A DNA stretch of 64,000 nucleotides from Crotalaria pallida (GCA_037953625.1 CM075649.1:70525290-70589289), one strand, 5' to 3'. Positions 48,817 to 59,491 are shown, counted from the stretch's first letter. A program made the numbers and translations. The notes: generated by a model not told the origin, from the letters alone.

Positions 48817-49545
48817 ATGGTAGAAACGCGAGGAAACGCAACATCGCGTGGCGCAAACCGCCATGCAGGGCGAAACCATCAGAATTTGCAAGAAGGCAGT
48901 GGCGACAACGGCGGAGATCTCGATGGGAGAAACCCTCCACATCCCAGCATGCCATCAGTAAGACAAATTCCAGCCCGGAGCCACCACTCCGTTCCAGCTC
49001 GCACGCACAGTGGTCCTTACACCGTCCATTCCAGGCAAACAAACCCCCAGAACCAAAATTCTCTTAACCCCAATCATGCCCAAAACCATGGATCAGGCCG
49101 ATCCATCGACGCCCGTGTTTCTGGAGATGATAGAGATCACTCCCGTGGTCAAAGGGAGAGCCAGTTGGAAGAAATCATTAAGCAACAAGCTAAGATCCTA
49201 GAACAACAGGGAAAGGCCATCGCCGATCTCCAACAGCTCCATATGCAGGCGGTGGCCGGAGGGGTGTTAGCAACTCAGCTGATCCCCCACCCAACCACCA
49301 CTCTACCTCCACCACCCCCCATAAACCCAATCTTAGAGGACACATATGAAACCGACCACACTGCTCATCCTGGCCATCCCTTCACTCCGAGAATCATGGC
49401 ATACGAGACACCCTCAGCCTTTCTCGGCCCAACGAGTGTTTCCAAATATAACGGGTTAACCGACCCTTTGGAGCATATCTTGTCTTTTGAAGGAGCTATG
49501 AACTTTTACGACGGTGGAACTCTATTAACTCCTGGGCAGAGATGA
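48817..49545 (+). CDS. gag: gag, N-terminal part, ended by a frame break
   Basis: The Gag structural protein would package element RNA into virus-like particles. The chosen start is the ATG of MVETRGN, 47 bases after the LTR; an upstream in-frame ATG at 48754 lies within the LTR. This part (242 codons) has a basic, Asn/Gln- and Pro-rich leader, a coiled-coil-like segment (about residues 115-145, QLEEIIKQQAKILEQQG), a proline run, and the start of the retrotransposon gag core (YNGLTDPLEHILSFEGAM). The frame then runs into a TGA at 49543. The continuation (SWAEMKRVFL) lies in another frame, and the part of the core usually found between these motifs looks missing, so a deletion with loss of frame near 49505-49540 is inferred. 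Confidence 0.8.
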   Translation: MVETRGNATSRGANRHAGRNHQNLQEGSGDNGGDLDGRNPPHPSMPSVRQIPARSHHSVPARTHSGPYTVHSRQTNPQNQNSLNPNHAQNHGSGRSIDARVSGDDRDHSRGQRESQLEEIIKQQAKILEQQGKAIADLQQLHMQAVAGGVLATQLIPHPTTTLPPPPPINPILEDTYETDHTAHPGHPFTPRIMAYETPSAFLGPTSVSKYNGLTDPLEHILSFEGAMNFYDGGTLLTPGQR

Positions 49546-50057
49546 AGAGAGTTTTTCTGAACAGGTACACCGCTAGTTGCGTCCAGCCGAAGTCCGACCA
49601 CGCGCTAGCGGGCGTTATGCAGCAGACCGAAGAGCCGTTACGGGAATATCTCTCACGTTTCCATTCGGAGGCAGGGACCGTGCCTAACTTAGAACCAAGA
49701 TTTGCAGTCTTTCTCTTCACTCAGGGTCTCCGAAACGGAGATTTCAAAAATTCACTTGTGGGCAAACCGCCGAGGGATATGGCGGAGCTAAGACATCGAT
49801 CTACTAAGTTCATAAACTTAGAAGAATTCAGCAAATGGCAAAGAAACAGAGACAGAGGCGAGCGGGGAGAGCCATCCTCCCAGGGGAGATCAAGAAGAGA
49901 CGAGAGAAGGGATGACCGAAGGAAGATCAAAGGAGGGGACCCCGGGGGGAAAGGAGATTTGGACCTCCCCGAGGGAAATTCGAGCAATACACCCCTCTCA
50001 CAGTCCCAAGAAGCCAAATTCTGCAGGAAACAATGCAGACTGACCTCCGAGCAATAG
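49542..50057 (+). pseudogene. gag: gag, central part, in a shifted frame
   Basis: This frame continues the gag core (MKRVFLNRYTASC, then LREYLSRFHSEAG and FTQGLRNGDFKNSL), followed by a strongly basic RNA-binding-like tail rich in Arg and Asp. Those motifs are typical of plant retrotransposon gag proteins. The ATG at 49542 is not a real start; the frame is open a little upstream. In the G-rich stretch around 49935-49950 the sensible reading moves to the pol frame, so the last residues here are out-of-frame. With the upstream break, gag is interrupted twice. Confidence 0.75.
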
Positions 50058-53000
50058 AAAGACCACCCCCCTTGAAGAGAAGCCAGCGGCAAGATCGCTC
50101 CAAATTTTGCTCGTATCATGGTGGGTATGGGCACACGACAGATGAATGCACTTGGCTCAGGGATGTGATCGAGCAGTTAATCAGGGACGGCAAGTTACAG
50201 CAGTATGTCCGGGAAGCACTTGACCGACATACTCGAAGAAGAACTCCATCCCCTGACAGGAATGGTCGGCCGTCAACCAGGCAAGCCGATCAAAACACCA
50301 ACCAACAACAACCAACCAATCAGCAGCGAGTGGCCATGGTAGAGGTTGCCACGACGGATCAATCCCCGCAAAACCTACGAGTCAACACCATTTCTAGAGG
50401 TTTTGCGGGAGGAGGAGAGAAACGGTCCGACAGAAAGAAATATATCAATCAAGTCCTTGCAGTTCACAACCATCCAATCCGAAAGAGAACCACAAGAAGT
50501 ATTCCCATTAGCTTTTCTGATGATGATCTTGAAGGGGTGATCCCGGGTCATAACGACCCTATGGTCATCACTGCTTTGATCGGTAATTACGAGGTTGCCA
50601 GGGTATTCGTCGATCAGGGTAGCTCGGCAGATATCATGTTCCTAAACCTTTTCGAAGCACTAAAATTAAAAAACTCGGACCTGACCCCCTTCGAGGGAAA
50701 GCTGATCAGCTTTACTGGGGATGCAGTGGTTCCCAAGGGACACATCCAGCTGCCAGTGACCCTCGGGAACCACCCTTCGGCGAGAACCGAGATTATCAAG
50801 TTCCTTGTAGTCGATTGCCCTTCAGCATACAATGCCATCCTCGGCAGGACATGCTTGCAGGCCTTCGGCGCGGTCGTGTCAACGGTCCATCTGGCTATGA
50901 AGTTTGAAGGTACTGACAGGACTGTAGTTACCATCCGAGCCGAGCAGGAGAAGGCTCGACTGTGTTACAATGCCAGTTTGGCAAAGATCAAGATTCCAGA
51001 ACAAATCCAGCCAACGTTAAGTTTGAACAAGGGAAGTGTACTCTTGACGGATCTAGATGTTAGGTCCGATTTGGATGATTCAAGACCTACCCCTGAAGGA
51101 GAGTGGGAGTTCATTGTTTTGGATGAAAAACTACCAGACAGAAGAGTGAAACTAGGAACCAACCTTCCAGAAGAAATACGAGCAGAAATGCTCGAGCTTT
51201 TAAAGAAGAATAAAGATCTTTTCGCTTGGACCTCGGCAGACATGCCGGGGATTGATCTGAACTTGATCTGTCATCGGCTCAGTGTTTATCCGACCGCCAA
51301 ACCGGTCGCCCAAAAGAAGAGAAGGGTTGGCACCGAAAAGGCGGTAGTGATAGAGCAAAAGGTATCCGAGCTCCTTTCCGCCGGGTTCATAAGGGAGGTT
51401 AGCTACTCGGAATGGCTCTCCAACACCGTTCTGGTCAAGAAATCGAATGGGAAGTGGCGCATGTGCGTCGACTATACCGATTTGAACAAAGCATGCCCAA
51501 AGGACCAGTACCCCCTCCCCGTCATTGACAAATTAGTGGACAACTCATCTGGCTACCAACTCTTATCTTTCATGGATGCATACTCAGGATATAATCAAAT
51601 CCCGATGTACCCTCCTGATCAGGAGAAAACGGCCTTCATCACTGAAAGGGCAACTTACTGCTACACGGTAATGCCTTTCGGGTTGAAAAACGCTGGCGCA
51701 ACCTACCAGCGTATGATGAACAAGGTCTTCTCGGGAATGATCGGACCTACTCTTGAGGTGTACATTGATGATATGATAGCTAAGAGTAAGAAGAAGGAGG
51801 ACCATCCTCGGGACCTCGTGGCTATTTTTGATAGAATCAGAAAAGTTAACATGCGCCTGAACCCTGATAAGTGTACCTTTGGGGTCCCAGCCGGGACCTT
51901 TTTAGGTTTCATGCTCTCGGAGAGGGGGATCGAGGCCAACCCGGAGAAATGTCAAGCTATCCTGAACATGCATAGCCCATCTAATGTCAAAGAAGTTCAA
52001 AGGCTAACTGGTCGGATGGCGGCCCTCTCCAGATTTCTCCCTCAAGTAGCCAAGAAAGCTTTACCATGGTACCTGTTACTCAGAAAAAACAAGAACTTCC
52101 ATTGGAACGACTCTTGCGAACAAGCGTTTACAGAGCTCAAGCAATACCTCTCGGCCCCTCCCGTCCTCACCAGTCCTCGGGAAGGGGAAACTTTGTTTTT
52201 GTATTTGTCCGTAAGTGAAACATCTGTTAGCTCGGTTTTGGTCAGAGACGACTCGGGAACCGAGCGTCCCATCTACTTTGTCAGCAAGGCCCTCCAGGGG
52301 CCTGAGATAAGATATTCCAGAATTGAAAAACTCGCCTTTGCTTTGGTGATTGCTGCTAGGAGACTCCGGCAGTACTTTCAGAACCACCCCGTAGTACTCA
52401 GAACAACTCAGCCAATCAGGCAGGTCCTCAACCGACCAGACTTGGCTGGAAGGATGGTGTCGTGGTCTGTTGAACTATCTGAGTTCGACATCACCTACGA
52501 GCCAAGAAAAACTCTCAAGTCCCAGATTTTAGCAGATTTTGTTTCAGAGCTATCAGATTCTACTTATTCCAACCCCTCCCAGCCATGGAAAATTTATGTT
52601 GATGGCTCCAGCCACAATAAGGGGGCAGGAGCAGGGATAATCCTTGAAAACGCAGCTGGCATTTGTGTGGAGTACTCCCTCAAGTTCGACTTCCCCACCT
52701 CGAACAACCAAGCAGAGTACGAAGCGGTGATAGCCGGCTTGCGCATGGCCCATCAAATGGGGGCGTCAGAAATTGAAGTTTTCAGTGATTCCCAGCTAGT
52801 TGTATCTCAAATCAAAGGTGAATTCCAAGCCAAAGAGCCAATCCTTCAGAGATATCTAGAACAAGTCAAAGCTCTCACAGATCTTTTTCCCCAATTCTCC
52901 ATCACCCACATCCCTAGGTCTTCTAACAGCCGTGCAGATATCCTGTCAAAGCTCGCCAGTACTAAAGGACCAGAGAACAACAAAACCCTAATCCAAGAAA

Positions 53001-53413
53001 CTGTTCACCAGCCGAGTGTTATCTTGGCTGTGTCTCTAACCACCAGCTGGATGGACCCCATTAAGCAGTATCTCCAGTTTCAAATCCTACCTACCGACTC
53101 CTCCCAAGGAAAGAAGGTAGTAAGACAAGCGGCTCAATACACCATGGTCGGCAACATTTTGTACAAACCGGGAATAGACTCCCCAATGCTAAGGTGTCTG
53201 GACCGAGCGGAAGCTGATGTGGTACTAGTCGAGGTTCATGAAGGAATCTCGAGCCACCATATGGGTGCGAAGGCATTGGCTCGCAAAGTGCTCCGAGCGG
53301 GCTACTACTGGCCTACACTCCTCAGCGACGCCTCGGAACATGTTAAAAAGTGCGATTCCTGTCAGTTCCATGGAAATGTTTTTCAACGCCCCCAACGGAG
53401 CTACATTCCATGA
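50033..53413 (+). CDS. pol: gag zinc knuckle, protease, RT, two RNase H domains, integrase N-terminus
   Basis: Polyprotein for proteolysis, reverse transcription and integration. From the ATG at 50033 (the frame is open from 49916): zinc-knuckle-like CSYHGGYGHTTDEC (residues 26-39); aspartic protease with DQGSSAD (194-200); reverse transcriptase about 420-680 with FMDAYSGY (D515) and YIDD (577-580); a first RNase H (about 715-830) whose usual first Asp is replaced (LYLSVSE) and which looks inactive; a second, archaeal-type RNase H (852-975) with YVDGSS (D857), AEYEA (E895), FSDSQ (D919) and SRAD (D969); and the integrase zinc-binding region (H1069, H1075 or H1076, C1107, C1110). The dual RNase H marks the Tat lineage. 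The ORF ends at 53413 in a wrong frame, because a run of Ts at about 53382-53386 breaks it. Confidence 0.95.
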   Translation: MQTDLRAIERPPPLKRSQRQDRSKFCSYHGGYGHTTDECTWLRDVIEQLIRDGKLQQYVREALDRHTRRRTPSPDRNGRPSTRQADQNTNQQQPTNQQRVAMVEVATTDQSPQNLRVNTISRGFAGGGEKRSDRKKYINQVLAVHNHPIRKRTTRSIPISFSDDDLEGVIPGHNDPMVITALIGNYEVARVFVDQGSSADIMFLNLFEALKLKNSDLTPFEGKLISFTGDAVVPKGHIQLPVTLGNHPSARTEIIKFLVVDCPSAYNAILGRTCLQAFGAVVSTVHLAMKFEGTDRTVVTIRAEQEKARLCYNASLAKIKIPEQIQPTLSLNKGSVLLTDLDVRSDLDDSRPTPEGEWEFIVLDEKLPDRRVKLGTNLPEEIRAEMLELLKKNKDLFAWTSADMPGIDLNLICHRLSVYPTAKPVAQKKRRVGTEKAVVIEQKVSELLSAGFIREVSYSEWLSNTVLVKKSNGKWRMCVDYTDLNKACPKDQYPLPVIDKLVDNSSGYQLLSFMDAYSGYNQIPMYPPDQEKTAFITERATYCYTVMPFGLKNAGATYQRMMNKVFSGMIGPTLEVYIDDMIAKSKKKEDHPRDLVAIFDRIRKVNMRLNPDKCTFGVPAGTFLGFMLSERGIEANPEKCQAILNMHSPSNVKEVQRLTGRMAALSRFLPQVAKKALPWYLLLRKNKNFHWNDSCEQAFTELKQYLSAPPVLTSPREGETLFLYLSVSETSVSSVLVRDDSGTERPIYFVSKALQGPEIRYSRIEKLAFALVIAARRLRQYFQNHPVVLRTTQPIRQVLNRPDLAGRMVSWSVELSEFDITYEPRKTLKSQILADFVSELSDSTYSNPSQPWKIYVDGSSHNKGAGAGIILENAAGICVEYSLKFDFPTSNNQAEYEAVIAGLRMAHQMGASEIEVFSDSQLVVSQIKGEFQAKEPILQRYLEQVKALTDLFPQFSITHIPRSSNSRADILSKLASTKGPENNKTLIQETVHQPSVILAVSLTTSWMDPIKQYLQFQILPTDSSQGKKVVRQAAQYTMVGNILYKPGIDSPMLRCLDRAEADVVLVEVHEGISSHHMGAKALARKVLRAGYYWPTLLSDASEHVKKCDSCQFHGNVFQRPQRSYIP

Positions 53414-54282
53414 TTGCACCATGGCCCTTCTATCAGTGGGGCATGGACATCATAGGAAAATTCAAAACAGCCCCGGGGCAGCTAAAATTTGTAGTGGTCG
53501 CAGTTGACTATTTCACAAAGTGGATTGAGGCCGAGGCGTTGGCTACAATCTCCTCCGCCAAAATTCAAAAGTTCTTTCTCAGACAAATCATCACCCGTTT
53601 CGGTGTCCCACACACCCTGGTCACCGACAACGGTACCCAATTCACTGCTAAGGTTTTCCAAGAACTTGTCAACCACTTCCATATTACCCATCACTTCTCA
53701 TCCGTCGAGCATCTGCAAACCAATGGACAGGCTGAAGCTGCGAACAAAACCATCATCGACGGTTTGAAGAAAAGATTGTTGGATGCCGAGGGTTCATGGG
53801 CTGACCTCCTTCCCGAGGTATTATGGTCAATCAGAACGACCATACACACCTCAACAGGAGAAACCCCGTTCCGACTAACCTACGGTTGTGACGCTTTGTT
53901 ACCTATTGAAACTCGGATCCCTACCTTCCGTATATCCGAGCGACCAATAGAAGTAAACGATGATTTGTTAAAGGAAGAATTAACCCTCAGCGAGGAAATC
54001 CGATCCCTAGCCTCGGAACGAGAGAAAAAAGCTAAGGAAAGACAACCCCGAGAGTACAACAAATGGGTGGTTCCGAGGAGTTTTGCTGTGGGAGACCTGG
54101 TCCTTAGATGAGCTAACATTGGATTGAAAAATTCAAGAGAAGGGAAGTTGGCTAAGAACTGGGAAGGTCCCTACCGAGTGATCTCGAAGACAGGCTCGGG
54201 GGCCTACAGACTTGAAACACTAACCAACCAATAGTTGAACAACTCCTGGAACGCCACCAAGCTCAAACCATACTATAGCTAA
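53350..54282 (+). pseudogene. pol: Integrase core and C-terminus, frame-shifted and with two stops
   Basis: Integrase inserts the cDNA into host DNA. The useful frame is entered at about 53387; the ATG at 53350 is incidental. Counted from that ATG, the catalytic triad is D33 (WGMDIIG), D93 (VTDNGTQF) and E129 (GQAEAANK), with 35 residues between the last two, a standard DD35E core. The frame stops at a TGA at 54109-54111. Translation beyond it still resembles the integrase C-terminus (NWEGPYRVISKTGSGAYRLE), meets a TAG at 54232-54234 and finishes at TAA 54280-54282. Both internal stops could come from C-to-T changes. The fragment overlaps the end of the preceding ORF by 64 bases in another frame. 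Confidence 0.9.
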
Positions 54283-54815
54283 ATGGGAGCCACAACACTG
54301 TCTGCAAAGATGAAATTTTATCATTTTAAATTCCTGTCATTTATCTTTAACATGATCTTAATTATCCTTTTTTTGTATTTGACTCATGTTTACAAACGGA
54401 TCAAGGAAATTCGATGAAGCTTTTAAATTCTCGTATTCTCTTACTGTTAACGTACTATCCATTTCCCCTCGGCTCGCCACCGAGGCGAACTTGGATGTTT
54501 ATGCATGACCTTCTAACAAGGACATATAAACTAACAATTGCAAGTACTTTAATGAGATGCCCGGCCAAAAACTAAAAACAGTTTCGTAGTGCCGAGGACC
54601 GAGGATCCCACCTAGGCCATAGGTCGGAGATTCGAAATCTAAAACAACAGTTTATAACGAGATAAAACACAATACTAGATCATAAAGAACAGAATAAGAT
54701 TCGCTTCTTACAAGAACAATGTTGCAAAATAAAAAAAAAGTCTTCTTACAAGAACAGAATAAGTTCAAATTACCAAATTACACAGCAAAATACAGCAAAA
54801 TACATCTCCAGGGAG
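54283..54815 (+). other. Non-coding spacer between integrase and antisense ORF
   Basis: AT-rich 3' untranslated region of gag-pol, facing the 3' end of the antisense ORF. I see nothing else recognisable in it, apart from short A runs near 54727. Confidence 0.6.
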
Positions 54816-57326
54816 TTAATCCTCGTCTTCGGACAAGGCAATGGATGACCCATCAAAGTCTTCTTCACTTTGCTCCAACTCCAGGGGGTTCGGCAGGTTA
54901 GGTGCTGATAAATCCACTTCAGCATCATCACGATAATCGATCATCCGATCACCATCAACCCCATAATATGGGCTAGTCCCAACCACTCGGATTCCAGGGT
55001 TCAAGAGCATTAACTGTTTGACAGCATTCACAAAAGAGTCGACAACACCATGATCCCAGTTGAAGTGGTTCTTGCAAGCCAGTACCTTATGCTTCAAAGC
55101 CTTCCGACGAGTTTTGATCAACTCCCTCTGCACTTCACCCAGTTCCCCTTGTAACCTAGTCACTTCCGCCTCCGACCTCGTCAAACGACCAGCAACACCT
55201 TCTAGCTCGTTAACCCTTTGACAAGCTTCAGTCAGCTTCGCCTGGGCCGCCTACAGCAACCTTCCTTTCTCAGCATCCTTTCCAACCGTATCCTCCAGAG
55301 CCTTTAGAGCAGTCTCCCGAGCTCTCTCCGAAGCGTCAAATCTTCTTTGAAGCTCGGCGTTTGCCTCCGTTAGAGCTCGGAGATTTGACTCACTTTCCCT
55401 CACTTGGCTTAGCAGATTCTTAGTTTCAGCAGCAGCAGCTTTCCTCTTCTCTTTCTCAGCCGACGAGAGGGTGGCACTGATGTCTTCCGCATTTTTGCTT
55501 AAATGAAACATATAGCTGGCGGCCCTCAGCATGTTTCGGCCCAAAAGGTCACAATGGCACCTTAAGGTGCTTGCCGTCTGATCCGACAACCTTTTTTCAT
55601 CGTTCGGCGTATAAACCAAGCCGATGAATTTCTCATTTAGCTTCCTAGCCCAAACACTCTCCTCGTCCGGGTCAGACAAATCGAACCACAGATTGGTCCT
55701 TTGAAGGTCGGCAACCTTCTCCTTCACCACCTCCACAGCCTTGCCTTTGCCTTTATCCAACTTAGCCCTTTTGGCAAGAGGCACCCAATCCTCTTCATCC
55801 TCCTTTCCTTCCACTTGCACCAGCGGGATTCCAGTAGCTATTTCGCCCCCCTTTGTCGGTGAAGGACGAACAACCTGCACCACCTCGACCTCGGAGGGAC
55901 AAGTTTCGGCGATAGTCACCGAGCGAGTGGCTTCCGAGGACATGTCTCCACTCCGAGAACCACTTGACCCAGCAGCCGCCTTTGCTTTAGCAAGTTCCTT
56001 TATACGAGCAACAGCCTTGTTTTCCTTAGCCATTTTTTCTGCAAAACCAAGAATCCAAATGTTAAAAAAAAAAAAAAAAAAAAATTTACCAAGCTCGGCT
56101 TTTATAAGCTCCTGGGGAAAAAGAATGATCTTCTTGGTATCTACTGGACCATTCCGTCTAAGATAGGAAAAGAAGGTATCACAAGTGATCCTCTCGGCTA
56201 CAGATAGCTCGGACTCGTATTGATACTGATAAAGTTTGGGATTGCGGTTAAAAAACTCGGGTGACCAAGACAACGGAAACCGAGGCTGATCACCCTCCAT
56301 AAACCAACAGTCCCCGTTTCCGACGAATTGATACTTAAAGTATAAAGGCTTAAAAGTCTTCCATGAATCTGTGAATTTATCGAAGAGGGCATGTCCGTTG
56401 CGTGCTTTCAACGACACCCACAATCTTTGGCGCGACCCCTTCTCGAAGATGTTCACTTGCGGTATATACAACCATAGAAACGCTCGGAGCGAGCAAGTCA
56501 ACTTTTGAGCTTCGCAAAACTTTTGAAAGGCTCGGATGAAGGCCCAACCGCTAGGATGTAGTTGGGTAGGAGCCAAGCGTAACCGACGCAACAGCTCTAT
56601 TTCTATTTCAGTAAAGGGCAACTTCACCCCCAGCCGAATGACAACTTCTTCATACATGAAAAACTCTTTGCGATCCGCGGCGATCGCCGTACACACTCGG
56701 TCGTTGGCTGCCGGTGAGCTTATTGCATAAGATGTCCCAGTTTTATCCGTGGGGCAGGGGAGTATGTGGGCTTGGATATGACTTAGATTACTGTTGACCA
56801 AAGCCGACGGGGTTCCAAGCACCTCCAAATCAACCCAGTCATAATCTACGGAGTTCGGAGGCACAAGGAACTCCTGAGGATGTGTGATGCACCTTCGAAC
56901 CATACCTGGGGAAAGGGAATACTCGGCGTCAGAATCTATAAAATCAAGATTTTTAAACAACCTAGCCCTAGGTTTATTAGTCCTATAGCCGAGCCTGCTA
57001 CACCTTCCCCTAACCCTAACAGCTTTTCCCCAGAAGGGTTTCTCCCAGGAACGGTTCGAAGGGCGGCGGGATAGTTGGGCCCGCTCTTCCGCCGCTTGAT
57101 ACAACAGTTTCCTACCTTCCTCCTCCTCGGGGTTCCGAGGGTAATCCACTGATAGTGGTACTTCGGCCATCGGATCTACCATGCGATGGCGGAAGGGTGA
57201 GGGCAGAAAGTCCAGCACCTCTAGATCGGAAGACGAAGAAGAAGAAGAAGAAGAGGAAGAATCCTCAAGATCACTCAAACCCAGAATCCTAGACCACTCC
57301 TCATACTGAAGCCAATTAATACTCAT
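54816..57326 (-). CDS. Antisense ORF with putative gypsy-type transposon domain, one internal stop
   Basis: Reads opposite to gag-pol, as in other plant Tat-type elements with an antisense gene; the function is unknown. The likely start is MSINWLQYEEW at 57326; the frame is open to 57524, but those extra residues are hydrophobic and look like translated leader. Residues about 23-33 are a serine run (GAA repeats on the plus strand). Residues about 220-400 (MYEEVVIRLGVKLPF, LHPSGWAFIRAFQ) resemble the plant family named putative gypsy-type transposon domain (Pfam PF04195, from memory). Acidic and Lys-rich segments follow, then long coiled coils (AETKNLLSQVRESESNLRALTE) and an acidic C-terminus. 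A TAG at 55251-55253 interrupts it; the same frame continues to 54816. A likely intron lies at 56039-56089. Confidence 0.8.
56039..56089 (-). other. Candidate 51-nt intron in the antisense ORF
   Basis: On the minus strand the stretch starts GTAAATTTT, contains a run of about 20 T and ends TTTTGCAG. Removing it keeps the frame and drops a phenylalanine run that looks foreign between charged segments. At 51 nt it is short for a plant intron, so an in-frame poly-T expansion is the alternative. Confidence 0.4.
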
Positions 57327-57526
57327 AATGAAATCTAAACTTACCCAGAAATAAGCCCAGAAAACTAAAACACAGGAACAAAATCTGCAACCAAAAACCC
57401 AGAACCTACGGAGAATATGATTCAGCAGAGAAGGAAAGAAAAGCGAAAAACAGGAACAGAAGAAGAAAATCAAAATACCTGAGAATTGGAGATGAGAACT
57501 GGCACGAACGAACTGGGGAATCAAGA

Positions 57527-57988
57527 ACAGAAGAATAATGGCGTAGGGAAATTATAATCCAAAAGCTAATGAGACGAACTTCAGAGAGAAGAGGAGTGTC
57601 AGAAGTCTGAGTTTGAAGGAAAGTATGAAAAAAGGAGGAAAAGAGTAGTTGAAGGGGTGGTTTCCCCCCACGTTTGAAAATTTGGGCCTAATCACAAAAG
57701 CCCAACAGCCTACATCGCGCCACTAAAAGGACACGTGGCGCACAACTAATGGAAAGAAGCATCTCGAAAACCCAAAAGGCAGCATGCACCATAATGACCC
57801 CTCTGACACAAGGCAGCACGTGTCATAGAAGGACATCCAAACGTCCTTTCAGTCAGTCAATGGGACAGCGAGGCAGGGTGAGCTGTCCTGAACTCATTAT
57901 CCCCTACCGAGCTTAACCCTCGACACCTTGAAGGTCACATACGAAGAACTCTCAGCTCGGCTCAAGACTCGAAAAGTCTTACCGAGCT
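57527..57988. other. Region between antisense ORF and 3' LTR
   Basis: No protein-coding signal. It should hold the promoter and leader of the antisense gene; an ATTATAAT at about 57551-57558 is the only TATA-like candidate and is weak. Confidence 0.4.
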
Positions 57989-57998
57989 AAGGGGCTTA
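57989..57998 (+). promoter_or_regulatory. Polypurine tract of the Tat element
   Basis: AAGGGGCTTA directly precedes the 3' LTR. The purine run is short, but its position is right. Confidence 0.6.
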
Positions 57999-58538
57999 TG
58001 TGGTAGACCGACCCTCGGTCTACCCTAAAACGCCCTCGGCCGACTAGAATACTCACTGGCCGACCAGAATTCTCATTCTGCCGGGTCACGCATCTTTGGG
58101 CCGAGCACATGCCATAGGACCCACCCTAACGACTCTGGACCGAGTACAGGGACCTCTTCCCTTAAAGAGTCCAAGCTAAGGGCGCGTGAGCCTAGCTCGC
58201 CAACCAGATAAGACTAACCGCTAACAGGATAAGGATGAATGACTCATCCCTTATCCTATAAAGGGACACGTCAGCCCTATTGGACCTCCGTACAGGCCCA
58301 TAGGGTACAACACCGCTCCCCCTATAAATAGCTGTCTCCAGCTAAGGGCTCAGGTACATTTTTTCTCCCTAATCATACACTAGCACACACTCGTGATTAG
58401 GGAAACCCTAGTTATCCCAACTGGATAGCTAGCATACCAACAAAATCACACAATAACATCAGACCGTATTCTAGCTCTTAGGTCTTCCATACCCTTGAGC
58501 TAGGGTTATACTCTGAACATTGTGTCTAGGACATTACA
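57999..58538 (+). repeat. 3' LTR of the Tat element
   Basis: 540 bp with no indels against the 5' LTR. Five differences, all transitions: C/T near 58280, G/A near 58345, C/T near 58353, G/A near 58356 and G/A near 58452. Target duplication CTTCC follows at 58539-58543. Confidence 0.96.
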
Positions 58539-58543
58539 CTTCC

Positions 58544-59491
58544 AAACCATCATGAGCATTGAGTAGCCATAATCATCATTATTAGGCCATGAATGGTGTG
58601 AAGGTTACCAATTAAAGTGCTCATTCATGAGTCCATTATGAGCACACGACCAATCAATGATAGAAGTTACAAATTGAATTGCCAATTCAATGGGGCAATC
58701 AAATACCTCACGGCCATATTGATGAGGAAGGTTACAAATTGAAAACCATATCATCATGAAGCCATTATTGTTGGACGGCCAAGTTATGACAAGAGGAAGG
58801 AAGTTACATTTTTTATTCAATAGAGCTATGAATGGCGAATAGGTTACATATTGTTTTTATTCCTCATTACTATGTCATAAGTGCTCATCAAGGCTAGCTT
58901 ATCTTTAGCATATCACGTGTATAGGATGAAGGCAGCCTTGAGAAGAATGTAACTCTATAAATTGTTATATTTTGCATGAATGAAAGGGAGCTTTTGGCCT
59001 TTCTGAAAATCGTGTGCCTTGTGCATTCTAGGCGTGATGTCTTCTTCTTCTCAAGGGAGTGATTCTCTTGAATGATTCAGTGATTGAATCATGACTAAGT
59101 CTTCCATGGTGAGATGTTATGTCAAGAAAGGTGGTTTATTTCCTTCTTGGTAGATGCCATCTTCCTATCCTTGTTTGAGTCTTTCTTTCTTTTTGTCTTT
59201 GGGTCCAAGAACACATGTGTGTTCAATCTATTAAAACACAAAAAGAGTTTGAGTTTGAGTTTTGTTTTGGATGATCAACACCGTGATCATCGTTGAGTGT
59301 TTGAGGGTGTCCTTCTTTTTTTGTTTCTTAGTTGAGTCTTGTTCTTGGATGATCAAGTCATGATCATTTACTTTGAGTAATTGAGGGTGTTTTCTCAATT
59401 TGAGTCTCTTTTTGAGTGAGAGTCTAAGATCATTTGATCTTTCCTTGGAGAAAAGAATTGGAATCAATGGTCTCATTTCCTAGGTGTATCG
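58544..59491. mobile_element. Solo-LTR-like insertion, copy 2, right part
   Basis: Continues copy 2 after the Tat element and matches 34551-35498. It ends GTATCG where copy 1 has GTATCA, then ATTCT (59492-59496), the right target duplication. A TATAAAT at about 58957 is TGTAAAT in copy 1; it may be the old LTR promoter. Open frames here are short and also broken relative to copy 1. Confidence 0.65.

Larger units (their letters stand above)
48231..58538 (+). mobile_element. Tat-lineage Ty3/gypsy LTR retrotransposon (10,308 bp)
   Basis: Complete structure: two 540-bp LTRs, PBS, gag-pol on the plus strand, antisense ORF, PPT, and a perfect target duplication CTTCC (48226-48230 and 58539-58543). 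The pre-insertion sequence is present in solo-LTR copy 1 (34546 onward). LTRs differ at five positions, all C/T or G/A, so insertion was recent. Two RNase H modules after the reverse transcriptase and an antisense ORF between integrase and 3' LTR are hallmarks of plant Tat-type elements. Frame shifts and stops make this copy unlikely to be autonomous as sequenced. Confidence 0.96.

Noticed and set aside
49935..53386. Programmed -1 frameshifting between gag and pol
   Set aside because: No clear slippery heptamer with a downstream pseudoknot was seen, Tat elements usually do not need several shifts, and the sites are homopolymers; indels or sequencing errors are simpler.
53238..53767. Overlapping plus-strand ORFs at 53238-53507 and 53504-53767
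   Set aside because: Shadows of pol and integrase in other frames.
48758..54119. Minus-strand ORFs across gag-pol (for example 49721-50134, 50614-50934, 52076-52387)
   Set aside because: They mirror a GC-rich coding strand; no recognised motif and no conservation argument, unlike the antisense ORF at 54816-57326.
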